A DNA stretch of 42,281 nt from Brucella pecoris (lineage in GTDB: Bacteria > Pseudomonadota > Alphaproteobacteria > Rhizobiales > Rhizobiaceae), in NCBI RefSeq assembly GCF_006376675.1, contig NZ_VEWK01000018.1:1-42281 (forward strand), in the 5' to 3' direction. Below are positions 24,663 through 33,470 of the stretch, in pieces (within the stretch, counting starts at the first letter, position 1; each line of letters opens with the position of its first letter). A program made the translations under genes and the position numbers. The notes under the pieces are model-generated. The model was not told the origin of the DNA. It made no database searches and worked only from the letters and a program-made list of their open reading frames with translations.

Positions 24663-25523
24663 ATGGGTACGCGCAGACATCAAAATCTTGCTTTGGTGGC
24701 AGTTTCCACGCTTTCTATGGCGATTTCGCTTTTTGCAAGTGAAGCTCATGCCGAAGGCGAGCGGTTGAAGGAAATCCTGGAGCGCGGTACTCTCCGTGTT
24801 GGTTTGCAAGGGGCGTTTAAGCCCTGGTCTTTTCCTGGTGCAGACGGCAATCTCCAAGGCATCGAAGTTGATCTCGCCAAAAGCGTCTCGGATGCACTAG
24901 GTGTCAAACTCGAGCCTGTGATTATTACATCTGCGAACCGCATGCAGTTCCTCCAACAGAACCGGATCGATCTGATTGTCGGTGGTATGTACGATACCGC
25001 GGAACGTCGCAAAGTCATCGGCATCATTGAACCTGCCTACTGGGCGTCGGGACCAACCTTGCTTGCCAAGAAAGGTGTCATCAAAAGTTGGGACGATATT
25101 GCCGGAAAGCCAGTGTGCGGAAAGCAGGGAAACTATTATAACCAACAAGTCGAGCGGCAATTGAAAGCTAAGCTGATTGCATTTACCGGAAATGCCGAGG
25201 GTAAGGAAGCTCTGCGCGCCGGACGTTGCATTGCCTGGGTCTACGATGACGTCAGCATTATGGCTGATCTGGAGACACCGGAGTGGCAGGATTACGAGAT
25301 GCCAGTTCAAGCACTCTATAACAACCCTTGGGCTGCAGCTGTCCCTCTTGAAGAACGAGATAAGGGCTGGGGCGTATTCATGGCCGGCATGGCATACCGT
25401 TGGCAAGCTGATGGTACGCTGATTGAACTTGCCAAGAAATGGAAAGTTGCACCGTCTGAATGGTTCACTGAGCAAAATAAGAAACTCCATTGGGATACCG
25501 CTTACCTCGAGCCAAAAGAGTGA
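24663..25523 (+). CDS. Family 3 ABC transporter substrate-binding protein (polar amino acid type)
   Basis: The 286-residue product has a signal peptide (hydrophobic core about residues 10-26, cleavage after SEAHA) and the family 3 solute-binding fold: GTLRVGLQGAFKPWSF, LQGIEVDLAKSVSDALG, RIDLIVGGMYDTAERR. It captures an amino acid or related compound in the periplasm for the permeases at 25562 and 26304 and the ATPase at 27124. GAGGAG lies before the ATG. Substrate unknown; the usual ligand-binding Arg/Asp positions cannot be assigned with certainty by eye. Confidence 0.9.
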   Translation: MGTRRHQNLALVAVSTLSMAISLFASEAHAEGERLKEILERGTLRVGLQGAFKPWSFPGADGNLQGIEVDLAKSVSDALGVKLEPVIITSANRMQFLQQNRIDLIVGGMYDTAERRKVIGIIEPAYWASGPTLLAKKGVIKSWDDIAGKPVCGKQGNYYNQQVERQLKAKLIAFTGNAEGKEALRAGRCIAWVYDDVSIMADLETPEWQDYEMPVQALYNNPWAAAVPLEERDKGWGVFMAGMAYRWQADGTLIELAKKWKVAPSEWFTEQNKKLHWDTAYLEPKE

Positions 25524-25561
25524 GGCTCGTAGTTTCTGATCAGCAGTAGCTCGGAGTGATG

Positions 25562-26311
25562 ATGATCGAATATATATCAAGTTTCTTCCGCAATCTGAAC
25601 GAGACTGCGGGCTTGAACTTTATTGTCTTCTATGACGACTACGAGTTCAGCCGCTTTCTCGAAGGAGCGTTGATTTCACTGCGGCTCATGGCGTTTTCCA
25701 TCTTGTTGTCGCTAGTGATCGGCGTTTTAGGGGCTTGGGCACAAACGTCAAAAAGCGCAATTATTCGCGTGGCGGTCGATGCCTATATCCAGGCGTTTCG
25801 AAATACACCTCCGATGATCCAGCTTTTGTTCTTCTATTTCGGTCTGGGTGCGTTCACACCGGCCGTGGACATGGGGGGATATTATGAGCCTATCATTTCT
25901 TCCTTTGGGTGGGCAGTAATCTCGCTCGGTATCTTTGGCGGGGCATTCAACGTCGAGATATTCCGGGCAGGCCTGGAAGCCGTTCCTGAAACAACAAAAG
26001 AGGCCGCTGAAAGCCTCAGCTTTTCGAACTGGCAAATCTATATGTATGTAACACTCCCACTGGCTTTTCGGATTAGCCTACCAGCGTTGACGAATAATCT
26101 GGTGAGCTTGGCCAAAACAACCTCGCTCGCCTATGTTATCGCCGTTCCAGAGATGACCTATGTCCTTAATCAGGTTTGGTCGGACAACATCAACGTTCCT
26201 GAGATGATTCTGGTGCTTTTCCTTTTCTATGTGGCCGTTGTGAGTATTCTTGCCTGGTTCCTGCATGCACTCGAACGCCGTTTGGCCCTTCCGGGGTATG
26301 AACATGAATAG
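25562..26311 (+). CDS. Polar amino acid ABC transporter permease (HisM/GlnP type)
   Basis: About 249 residues with five or so membrane segments and the permease coupling motif (EAVPETTKEAAESLSFSNWQ, residues about 138-157) that contacts the ATPase. The segment AFRNTPPMIQLLFFYFG is typical of this family. GGAG lies five bases before ATG 25562; ATG 25559 and GTG 25556 are also in frame. Its end overlaps the start of the second permease by eight bases. The pair would form a heterodimeric channel. Confidence 0.9.
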   Translation: MIEYISSFFRNLNETAGLNFIVFYDDYEFSRFLEGALISLRLMAFSILLSLVIGVLGAWAQTSKSAIIRVAVDAYIQAFRNTPPMIQLLFFYFGLGAFTPAVDMGGYYEPIISSFGWAVISLGIFGGAFNVEIFRAGLEAVPETTKEAAESLSFSNWQIYMYVTLPLAFRISLPALTNNLVSLAKTTSLAYVIAVPEMTYVLNQVWSDNINVPEMILVLFLFYVAVVSILAWFLHALERRLALPGYEHE

Positions 26312-27134
26312 GCGCGCTTTCACAATCGTTCCTTCGCAATTTGGAGTAGCGGCATTTTCTACCGCGTTCTCTTTGCGATACGGAATTATTCTCTTCGCCG
26401 TGTTTTTTGGGTCGCTGTGCATCGCTTATGCACAAACAACGAATGCCGAAACGCCAACAGCAGTCGAGATACTTTTCGGTTGGATTCCCTTTATCTTGCG
26501 TGGCTTTTTTCTGAACCTCTATATGAGTTTTCTAGCGATGGCCTTGGCGACAGTTCTCGGAATCTTTCTGGGTCTTATGCAGATCAGTTTGTTAAGGCCG
26601 GTAAGCGCCGTTGCCCGTCTGGTAACGCATCTGCTTAGAAACTCGCCTTGGCTCGTCATTCTCTTTATCACCATGTACATGATGCCTGAGGATTTTCGTC
26701 TACCGGGCGGGATTGTAATACCGTTCCCGGGTTGGATGAAAGCAACGGTCGCTTTCGCACTTCCAGTAATGGGTAACATAAGCGAGATCGTCCGCGGCGC
26801 GGTTCGTTCCATTCCGTCAGGACAATGGGAATCGGCCGAAAGTCTTGGGTTTACCCGTGTTCAAACGCTTTGGAATATCATTCTGCCGCAGAGTTTCCGG
26901 CGTTCAATTCCGCCTTGGATGAACTGGTATGCGCTTCTCACGCTCTCTACTCCGATGGCATCGATTTTCAGCGTAAGAGAGTCAGTTGCCAATGCGCAGG
27001 CTGCAATGGAAGCGTCTGGCGGACGGCCGGAGTTTCTCTTTCCGTTCTACCTGTTCTTACTCTGTTTGTTCTTCGCGTACATCTATCCAATCGCGCTCCT
27101 GACAAGGAAACTGGAGAAAAGATATGCTGTCTAA
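26304..27134 (+). CDS. Polar amino acid ABC transporter permease (second subunit)
   Basis: About 276 residues with an N-terminal hydrophobic extension, then the family core: FFLNLYMSFLAMALATVLGI, LLRNSPWLVILFITMYM and the coupling motif GAVRSIPSGQWESAESLGF. I chose ATG 26304 with GGGG seven bases before it, overlapping the end of the first permease; ATG 26298 is in frame. The end overlaps the ATPase start by 11 bases. It pairs with the permease at 25562. Confidence 0.88.
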   Translation: MNRRAFTIVPSQFGVAAFSTAFSLRYGIILFAVFFGSLCIAYAQTTNAETPTAVEILFGWIPFILRGFFLNLYMSFLAMALATVLGIFLGLMQISLLRPVSAVARLVTHLLRNSPWLVILFITMYMMPEDFRLPGGIVIPFPGWMKATVAFALPVMGNISEIVRGAVRSIPSGQWESAESLGFTRVQTLWNIILPQSFRRSIPPWMNWYALLTLSTPMASIFSVRESVANAQAAMEASGGRPEFLFPFYLFLLCLFFAYIYPIALLTRKLEKRYAV

Positions 27135-27879
27135 AAACAACATCGATGCGCGCCCTCTGGTTTCTTTAAAGGACGTGCACAAGGCATATGGCGATCTGGA
27201 AGTTATCAAGGGGATCAGCCTTGACGTTCGCAAAGGTGAGGTGATCTGCATCATAGGCCCGTCTGGTTCGGGTAAATCCACTCTTATTCGTTGCATCAAT
27301 GGTCTAAGCTCAGTGCAAAAGGGATCGATAATCGTTGACGGACAGGAGGTGAATGATCCGAAGCTCGACAAACTCGCATTGCGGCGAAAAGTTGGAATAG
27401 TCTTTCAGCAGTACAATCTGTTTCCGCATAAGACAGTCTTGCAGAACGTAATGATGGCACCGATCAAGGTTCTGCGCGAACCAAAACAGGAAGTTGAGGA
27501 ACGAGCGCGCTCCTTGATCGCAAAAGTTCGACTTACCGGCAAGGAAAACCAATATCCGGGTCAGTTGTCAGGTGGCCAGCAGCAACGTGTGGCCATCGCG
27601 CGAAGTCTGGCCATGCGTCCGGACGTTATGCTTTTCGACGAAGTTACCGCTGCGCTTGATCCCGAGACTGTAAAGGAAGTGTTGGCGACTATAAAGGAAC
27701 TCGCATCCGATGGGATGACTTGTATCCTGGTTACCCATGAAATGGGCTTTGCGCGCGAAGTAGCCGATCACATCTACTTCACAGATCGAGGCGTTATCGT
27801 AGAACATGCTCCGCCGAAAGAGTTCTTTACCTCAGCAAAGGATCCTCGGACCCAGCAGTTCTTAAGTCAGATATTCTAA
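27124..27879 (+). CDS. Polar amino acid ABC transporter ATPase
   Basis: The 251-residue protein has all nucleotide-binding motifs: Walker A GPSGSGKST (about residues 45-53), Q-loop VFQQYNLFPH, signature LSGGQQQRVAIARSL, Walker B VMLFDEVTAALDPE and the switch His in LVTHEMGFA. It is typical of GlnQ/HisP-type ATPases and energises uptake by the two overlapping permease genes. GGAGAAAAG precedes the ATG. A dyad follows the gene before the next coding region. Confidence 0.95.
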   Translation: MLSKNNIDARPLVSLKDVHKAYGDLEVIKGISLDVRKGEVICIIGPSGSGKSTLIRCINGLSSVQKGSIIVDGQEVNDPKLDKLALRRKVGIVFQQYNLFPHKTVLQNVMMAPIKVLREPKQEVEERARSLIAKVRLTGKENQYPGQLSGGQQQRVAIARSLAMRPDVMLFDEVTAALDPETVKEVLATIKELASDGMTCILVTHEMGFAREVADHIYFTDRGVIVEHAPPKEFFTSAKDPRTQQFLSQIF

Positions 27880-27920
27880 ACTTAAAACGACACGACAATC
27901 ATCAGTAGCATCTGGAACAT

Positions 27921-27939
27921 ACCAAGCCGGCCGCTTGGT
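27921..27939. terminator. Inverted repeat between the ATPase gene and the flavoenzyme gene
   Basis: ACCAAGC-CGGCC-GCTTGGT forms a perfect 7-bp stem with a 5-base loop in the 94-base gap. No T-run follows, so it may be an mRNA-processing or attenuation structure within one operon rather than a full stop. Confidence 0.4.
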
Positions 27940-27973
27940 GTGAACGGGTTTCTATTAGCTAAAGGGAAAAGCG

Positions 27974-30019
27974 ATGTACCAGCAAGCCTCCAACAGTGTC
28001 AAAAATGACCCACTGTTACAGCCGCTGAAACTCAAGCACCTTGAACTTCGCAATCGCATCATGAGCACCAGCCATGCGTGTGGACTGGAAGTCAATGGAA
28101 TGCCGCTTGAAGCTTATCAACGATATCATGAAGAAAAGGCCAAAGGTGGAATTGCGCTGTCGATGTTCGGTGGATCGTCCAATATTGATATCGATTCACC
28201 GAATGTTTTTCGACAATTGAATGTGGGAACAGACGACATCATTCCTCATTTTCAGCAATTTGCCGAGCGTATGCACCGCCACGGTGCAGCGCTCATGTGT
28301 CAGATCACCCATCTGGGCCGACGCGGTGAAAGCTATGGAGGCGACAGGTTGGCGATGATTGCGCCATCCCCCCTCCGGGAGACACTTCATCGCAGTATAC
28401 CCAGAGAAATGGATGAGAACGATATTAATCGTGTTGTGAAGGCATTTGCCACGGCGGCACTGCGATGTAAGGAGGGGGGATTGGACGGCATCGAGACCCA
28501 TGCCGGTGGTCACATGATCGGACAATTCCTGTCACCGATTTCAAACCGCAGAACCGATCGCTTCGGTGGATCGCTTGAAAACCGAATGCGCTTTCCGCTG
28601 ATGGTGCATGAGGCGATCAGGAAGGCCGTAGGTGATGATTTCGTCGTTGGTATTCGCATGGCCGTCGATGAGGGGCCCGATGGCGGGATGGGTTTTGAGG
28701 AATCCCTGAAAGTTGCTCAGGCACTTCGCGATATTGGCGGGATTGATTTCTTCAATGCAATCTACGGCATGATGGACACGACCCGTGGACTTGCCGAAGA
28801 TGCTATGCCTGGAATGGGGTCGCCACTCGCACCGTGGGTCGAGCCGGTTGGGCGCTTCCGCCAAGAACTCGACATTCCGGTATTCCATGCTGCGCGCATT
28901 TCGGATGCGGCTTCCGCGCGGTACGCTATCCGTGAAGGCAAAATGGATATGGCAGGCATGACAAGAGCACAGATCGCTGATCCATACCTTGCTAGTAAAA
29001 TCGCGTCGGGACGTGAAAGCGAAATCCGGCCATGCGTAGGGGCCACGCATTGCCAGTCGCCGCATCGTCCTGCTTGCCTTCATAATCCGGCAACAGGAAG
29101 AGAGACGGTCCTGTCTCAAGTTTTTGCGAAAACAGAGAATGGCAAACGTAAAATCGTCGTAGTTGGCGGCGGGCCCGCAGGCCTTGAGGCTGCCAGAATA
29201 TGCGCCGAACGTGGCCATGAGGTCTCGTTGTTTGAAGCGGCGTCCGATTTCGGCGGTCAGCTTCTTCTTGGGGCGAAAGGATCGTGGCGCGGTGACCTCA
29301 TGGGCATCGTGGAGTGGCGGGTAGCCGAACTCCATCGTCTTGGTGTGTCGCTTCAAACAAACGCCTATCTCGATGAAAATGAGATTCGATCGCTGAATCC
29401 AGATGTTGTTTTGTTGGCAACGGGCGGCATGCCTCAAATCGATCTTCTGCATGGAAGCGATCTGTGCGTTTCGACCTGGGATATCCTTGCTGGTCAGTCG
29501 AAGTTATCGGGTGAAGTACTGGTCATCGATGGTACCGGACGACATCCAGCTCCCTTGGCAGCTGAGAAGGCGATTGGTCTTGGAGCCAAGGTCCAATTTA
29601 TCACGATTGATGCCCAAATTTGCGAAGAGCTGACTTATGCCGAGCGGGTTCGCTGGAAAAAGCTCTTCCTAAAATTCGGTCTATATCCCAAAACTGAAAC
29701 GCGTTTGACGGCAGTCCATCGCCAGGACAACCGCTTGGTCGCAACGCTTGTGAACGACATTAACCGGGATACAGAAACGGTTGTGGTTGATCATGTTGTT
29801 GTGGAGCAGGGGAGCGTGCCATCCAACGAGGTTTTTGAGGCTCTTCGATCCAGTTCTTCAAACAACGGTGTGACCGATCTGCGTGCCATGGTTGACGTAA
29901 AGCCTCAACCTGTCCGCGACAGACCCGGTTTTGAGCTTCATCGGATAGGAGATGCTCTGGCCAGTCGGAACGTTCACTCTGCGATGTTGGATGCAATAAG
30001 AATATGCAGTCCGCTTTGA
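27974..30019 (+). CDS. NADH:flavin oxidoreductase, N-methylproline demethylase-like
   Basis: The 681-residue protein has an N-terminal Old Yellow Enzyme barrel (LKHLELRNRIMSTSHACGLE, MCQITHLGRRGE, GGLDGIETHAGGHMIGQFLS, SNRRTDRFGGSLENRMRF) and a C-terminal FAD/NAD(P) domain with VVVGGGPAGLEAARICAERGH. This is the layout of 2,4-dienoyl-CoA reductase and trimethylamine dehydrogenase, and the opening segments recall stachydrine/N-methylproline demethylases. The iron-sulfur region shows CVGATHC and a later Cys in RPACLHNPATGRE, so only three cysteines are visible there. It would oxidatively demethylate an N-methylated compound imported by the upstream ABC system. AAAGGGAAAAG precedes the ATG. Exact substrate unproven. 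Confidence 0.82.
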   Translation: MYQQASNSVKNDPLLQPLKLKHLELRNRIMSTSHACGLEVNGMPLEAYQRYHEEKAKGGIALSMFGGSSNIDIDSPNVFRQLNVGTDDIIPHFQQFAERMHRHGAALMCQITHLGRRGESYGGDRLAMIAPSPLRETLHRSIPREMDENDINRVVKAFATAALRCKEGGLDGIETHAGGHMIGQFLSPISNRRTDRFGGSLENRMRFPLMVHEAIRKAVGDDFVVGIRMAVDEGPDGGMGFEESLKVAQALRDIGGIDFFNAIYGMMDTTRGLAEDAMPGMGSPLAPWVEPVGRFRQELDIPVFHAARISDAASARYAIREGKMDMAGMTRAQIADPYLASKIASGRESEIRPCVGATHCQSPHRPACLHNPATGRETVLSQVFAKTENGKRKIVVVGGGPAGLEAARICAERGHEVSLFEAASDFGGQLLLGAKGSWRGDLMGIVEWRVAELHRLGVSLQTNAYLDENEIRSLNPDVVLLATGGMPQIDLLHGSDLCVSTWDILAGQSKLSGEVLVIDGTGRHPAPLAAEKAIGLGAKVQFITIDAQICEELTYAERVRWKKLFLKFGLYPKTETRLTAVHRQDNRLVATLVNDINRDTETVVVDHVVVEQGSVPSNEVFEALRSSSSNNGVTDLRAMVDVKPQPVRDRPGFELHRIGDALASRNVHSAMLDAIRICSPL

Positions 30020-30036
30020 GAATTTGGAGAGCGTGT

Positions 30037-31332
30037 TTAGCGTCCGATTTTATCCAGCAGCTGATACCATGCTGCTACTGTCCGAACGGCTGGCGCTCTC
30101 ATCGAGAAAAAAGGAATGTCTTCTGGCTTCTGGCGCTGCACCAGCGCCAGATCGGGCTTTTCGCCTTGCAGCAGGTCAATCGCGTAGCGCCCAAGAAGAC
30201 TCGACATTGCAATGCCGGTTCCGTTGTAGCCGAGCGAAAACGCAACATTCTTGTTGATCAGTCCAGTTTGAGGAAGGCTGTCCATAGTCATAGCTACAAG
30301 CCCCGACCAACGATTGGTGACCCTGTATCCGTTCAACTGCGGGAAGGTGTCATACATTGCTTTGGCAAGGGTGGAATAAGCGGCAGCAGAGTCATTTTTG
30401 CCGAATGCGCCTCTCCCACCAAAAAGAATGCAGTCTCCGCTGCGTCGGAACCAGCGCATCATTCGGCGCGTCTCGCTGTAGCTCCGATTGTTGCAAAGAA
30501 TGTCGTCAAAAACAGAGGTAGGCAGCGCTTCGGTCGAGATGATTGCGCTCCTGAACGGAATGATGGTCTTTCGCACCTCATTGGTAACAGAGGTGATGTC
30601 AGAATAGGCATTGGTTGCGATCAGAAGCTGTTTGCATTTGACCGATCCATCTTTCGTATAAATACGTCTTTCCGAACCTTCTTCGATGATACGAAGAGCA
30701 GGACTGTTCTCGTAAATCAGGCCTCCGCCCAAGAGCACTGCATTGGCCAAACCTCGGCAGTAATTGAGAGGATGAATGATGCCGGCATGGGAGTTCAAAA
30801 CACCTCCGAAGAAGCGCGTGCTTCCCGTCTCATTCGCAACTTCATTAGCATTAAGTACGGTGATACTCGTATCGCCGAATACGCCCCGGGTCGTCTTTGC
30901 TTCTTCCACGAGCATCGCGAATGCGGTCTCGTTATGCGCACAGCGAATGTTTCCGGTTTTGGAAAGATTTGCCTTTCGGATCTGAAACTGCTCGACATAA
31001 TTTTCAACGCAATCCATCGCCGCATGACCCAGCGCGTTCATGCGTTGAGCGACTTGCTTACCGTGAGCTTGCGCCATGGTGTTTAACGATACACGATACT
31101 TCGTCGATACCACCCCGCCGTTTCTTCCAGAGGCGCCGAAGCCGACTTCTTGTGCTTCAAGGACGACAGGCTTCAACCCACGTTCGATTGCTCTTATCGC
31201 TGCAGATAACCCGGTATATCCACCTCCGATGATGACCACATCGGCCGCAATATCCGCCTCCAGTGTATTGCAGTCGAGGGGTGGCGTTGCAGTCTCACGC
31301 CACAATGATCTAGGGGGGGCGAATTTTCGCAT
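30037..31332 (-). CDS. DAO-family FAD-dependent amine/amino acid oxidase
   Basis: The 431-residue protein has the FAD-binding motif VVIIGGGYTGLSAAIRAIE (about residues 32-50), FGASGRNGGVVSTKYRV as in gamma-glutamylputrescine oxidase-like proteins, and the C-terminal FAD contact NRWSGLVAMTMDSLPQTG followed by FSLGYNGTGIAMSS. Members oxidise secondary or primary amines. It is convergent with the demethylase-like gene, 17 bases between stops, and follows the HAD gene by 28 bases on the same strand. AGGG is nine bases before the ATG. It may act in the same amine-degrading route. Confidence 0.87.
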   Translation of the reverse strand: MRKFAPPRSLWRETATPPLDCNTLEADIAADVVIIGGGYTGLSAAIRAIERGLKPVVLEAQEVGFGASGRNGGVVSTKYRVSLNTMAQAHGKQVAQRMNALGHAAMDCVENYVEQFQIRKANLSKTGNIRCAHNETAFAMLVEEAKTTRGVFGDTSITVLNANEVANETGSTRFFGGVLNSHAGIIHPLNYCRGLANAVLLGGGLIYENSPALRIIEEGSERRIYTKDGSVKCKQLLIATNAYSDITSVTNEVRKTIIPFRSAIISTEALPTSVFDDILCNNRSYSETRRMMRWFRRSGDCILFGGRGAFGKNDSAAAYSTLAKAMYDTFPQLNGYRVTNRWSGLVAMTMDSLPQTGLINKNVAFSLGYNGTGIAMSSLLGRYAIDLLQGEKPDLALVQRQKPEDIPFFSMRAPAVRTVAAWYQLLDKIGR

Positions 31333-31360
31333 TTGGAAAAACCCTGAGCTTGCTTACAAG

Positions 31361-32065
31361 TTATTGTCTCTCACCTTCGACTGCATCTGCGAGTTCCCTC
31401 AAAGTCGAAAAATGGAAATCCGGCTTCGTCACAACCTTGGGAACTGGTGTTCCGCCAAAGCCCTCGAGGCCCTGTCGACGCTCGATCCAGCAAACCTTGT
31501 ACCCAAGCTCTTTAGCGACGCCAATATCGTGATACTGGCTTTGGGCCACATGCAGAATTTCATCCTGCTTAAACCCGAAAGCCGATTGGCGCCCAAGGTT
31601 GTAGGAAAAGAAACGCGGATCTGGTTTCGGATACTGGGCGTCGTCAGCAGTGACGCTGTCATGAAAGGGATTGCCAAGTTTGTTCGCGTTTGCGCTGAAG
31701 CCGACGCGATCATAATTAGTCATGGCAACCAGTCTGAAGTGTCTGCGCAATCGTCTGAGCGCTTCAGCAGAATCCTCGAATGCGGGGAAGTCAAAGAAAT
31801 GGCTATGGAACTTGTCACCCGCAGCGCTGTCATCCGACAGTCCGAGTTCCTTTGCAGCGCAGAGATAAACGTCGCGCATGACTTCACTTGCACGTCCCGG
31901 AAATCTTTCTCTTGCTTTGAGATAGGGCTGGAAAATCTGCTCGTCAGTCAGTGTCTTTGCTGCATCTCCTCCTGCGGAGCGGAAACCGTCCAGAATACCT
32001 TTCTCGAAGTCGATACACGTTCCCACAATATCAAAAGTCAGAACTTTAAAATTTTCGAAGGCCAT
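31361..32065 (-). CDS. HAD-superfamily hydrolase, haloacid dehalogenase type II-like
   Basis: The 234-residue protein has HAD motifs in order: nucleophile Asp12 in LTFDIVGTCIDFE, motif II Thr-Asn in AMTNYDR, Lys in AQYPKPDPRFF, and the acidic motif IV in ILHVAQSQYHDIGVAKELG. Proteins annotated as type II haloacid dehalogenases look like this, but many probably act on other small molecules, and the usual substrate-binding Arg is not clear. I chose ATG 32065 with AGGAGA upstream; the open frame extends further to 32203 but would run into the divergent LysR gene. It is probably co-transcribed with the amine oxidase. Confidence 0.82.
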   Translation of the reverse strand: MAFENFKVLTFDIVGTCIDFEKGILDGFRSAGGDAAKTLTDEQIFQPYLKARERFPGRASEVMRDVYLCAAKELGLSDDSAAGDKFHSHFFDFPAFEDSAEALRRLRRHFRLVAMTNYDRVGFSANANKLGNPFHDSVTADDAQYPKPDPRFFSYNLGRQSAFGFKQDEILHVAQSQYHDIGVAKELGYKVCWIERRQGLEGFGGTPVPKVVTKPDFHFSTLRELADAVEGERQ

Positions 32066-32163
32066 GAAAATTGTCTCTCCTGTTCCGGGCAAAAGCCAGC
32101 TGTCTGGCCACTTTGGGATGCCGGGGACAACTTCATCAATTCTAATAATAGTCATCTCGGAGG

Positions 32164-32176
32164 TTACATTTTGTAA
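32164..32176. promoter_or_regulatory. LysR-type box overlapping the LysR start codon
   Basis: TTACA-TTT-TGTAA is a 13-base dyad of exact T-N11-A form. Its last base is the first base of the LysR ATG at 32176, and it lies in the 110-base gap to the divergent HAD gene, consistent with autoregulation. Confidence 0.45.
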
Positions 32177-33105
32177 TGTCACACATTCGAAGGCTTCTTC
32201 CATCCCTCAACGCACTTGTAGCTTTCGAGGCAGCGGTCCGGTGCGGAACATTTGCAAACGCAGCCCGCGAGCTCGGAGTAACAAGTCCCGCCGTTAGCCG
32301 GACTATCGGACGATTGGAGCTGCATCTAGGTATGCAACTTTTCAAGCGAACTCCAACGGGAGCAGAACTAACGGAACATGGGGGTGATCTCTTTGCTGAA
32401 GTCTCTAAAAGCTTTTCCAATATAGAACGTGTCTTAACCGGGATAAGGCAAATCGCACAAACGAAGCGACTGACGGTGCGAATATCGGTCTCAGGAGCTT
32501 TCGCTACGCATTGGTTTATGCCGAGAATGAATAAGTTTCAGGTAGCATTTCCAGATGTAGAGATTCAGTGGCAATTGATCATTGGTCCACTCGATTGTCC
32601 GGTTAGCGACGCCGATATCGCGATGCGGTTCGATCCGAAAGTGGATGATCGGCATCGAGTTTACCCTCTCATGCCTGAGCTTCTGATGCCTGTGCGATCT
32701 CCTGCGTTCGACTTAAATTCTACACAATCCCGGTCGGGTTTGAATCAGGTGATTACTCTCAGTGGGTCGCAGTTCAGATGGGCTGATTTGTATTCTGGAG
32801 ATGCACTCAAAGAGATAGCGCGGGAGCTTCAGTTCTCCGATTACAATGTCGTTGTCCAGGCCGCACTTATGGGACAAGGCAATGCTATCGGCTGGCTAAG
32901 TGTCGTGTCGACGTTGCTAGCTAATGGTTCGCTGGTTCCGTCTCATTCAGTTGTGGTTTCAACCGGAAGACGTTGTGATTTGGTGACTTCGGTTAAATCG
33001 AACGAATTCATCATTGACGATATTTGCGACTGGATCGTAGATGAATATCGGCGGGATGTGAAAGAGATAAACAAGACATACGAAGGATTGATTGAGGAAT
33101 TTTGA
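32176..33105 (+). CDS. LysR-family regulator, GcvA-like
   Basis: The 309-residue regulator begins like the GcvA subgroup (RRLLPSLNALVAFEAAVRCG), with helix-turn-helix segment FANAARELGVTSPAVSRTIGRLE and a full effector domain (ISVSGAFATHWFMPRMNKF, ALMGQGNAIGWLSVVSTLLA). It is divergent from the HAD and amine oxidase genes and probably controls them. A dyad overlaps its start codon. The protein has the family's normal length and no internal breaks. Confidence 0.9.
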   Translation: MSHIRRLLPSLNALVAFEAAVRCGTFANAARELGVTSPAVSRTIGRLELHLGMQLFKRTPTGAELTEHGGDLFAEVSKSFSNIERVLTGIRQIAQTKRLTVRISVSGAFATHWFMPRMNKFQVAFPDVEIQWQLIIGPLDCPVSDADIAMRFDPKVDDRHRVYPLMPELLMPVRSPAFDLNSTQSRSGLNQVITLSGSQFRWADLYSGDALKEIARELQFSDYNVVVQAALMGQGNAIGWLSVVSTLLANGSLVPSHSVVVSTGRRCDLVTSVKSNEFIIDDICDWIVDEYRRDVKEINKTYEGLIEEF

Positions 33106-33470
33106 GATTCCAGACCATACGCGTAGCAAGATCATTCTCGACCCGGAAATTTCGGGAGCCCCCGCGGGCACGTGGAGATGTTTTGCGGTTCGTATCCAGT
33201 CCAGACACAATTGAGCGATCCGCACCTGGAAGAGACAGGCCATTAGTTGCTGGAGGCACATTTCGAAGAATTGCTTGCTTCCAATCATCCGCTGCTTTCT
33301 CATGCGGGAAATGTCAGCCGATGGGCCATTCTGATCGTCCTCATGACTGATACGAAGTCCGCATTGCGGCCGTGCAACCGTGATCATACGTCCACCTCCG
33401 AACAACAGGTGTGCTTTTCAACGCGCAGTATGTAAACTGACAGCGTTCAATGGAGAGGGAGGAAACGCCG
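33106..33470. other. Gene-poor stretch, possible decayed coding remnant
   Basis: No intact gene is seen. Two plus-strand frames carry coding-like pieces (ILDPEISGAPAGTWRCFAVR near 33132-33191; LLEAHFEELLASNHPLLSHA near 33247-33306) broken by stops and a frame change, which could be the remnant of one gene. I do not recognise it. Confidence 0.35.

Noticed and set aside
30004..31086. Long 360-codon plus-strand open frame
   Set aside because: It is antisense to the DAO-family oxidase, which has clear FAD motifs and a ribosome binding site; the plus-strand translation shows no domain.
31076..32176. Long 366-codon plus-strand open frame
   Set aside because: It is antisense to the HAD hydrolase and the start of the oxidase gene and has no coding character.
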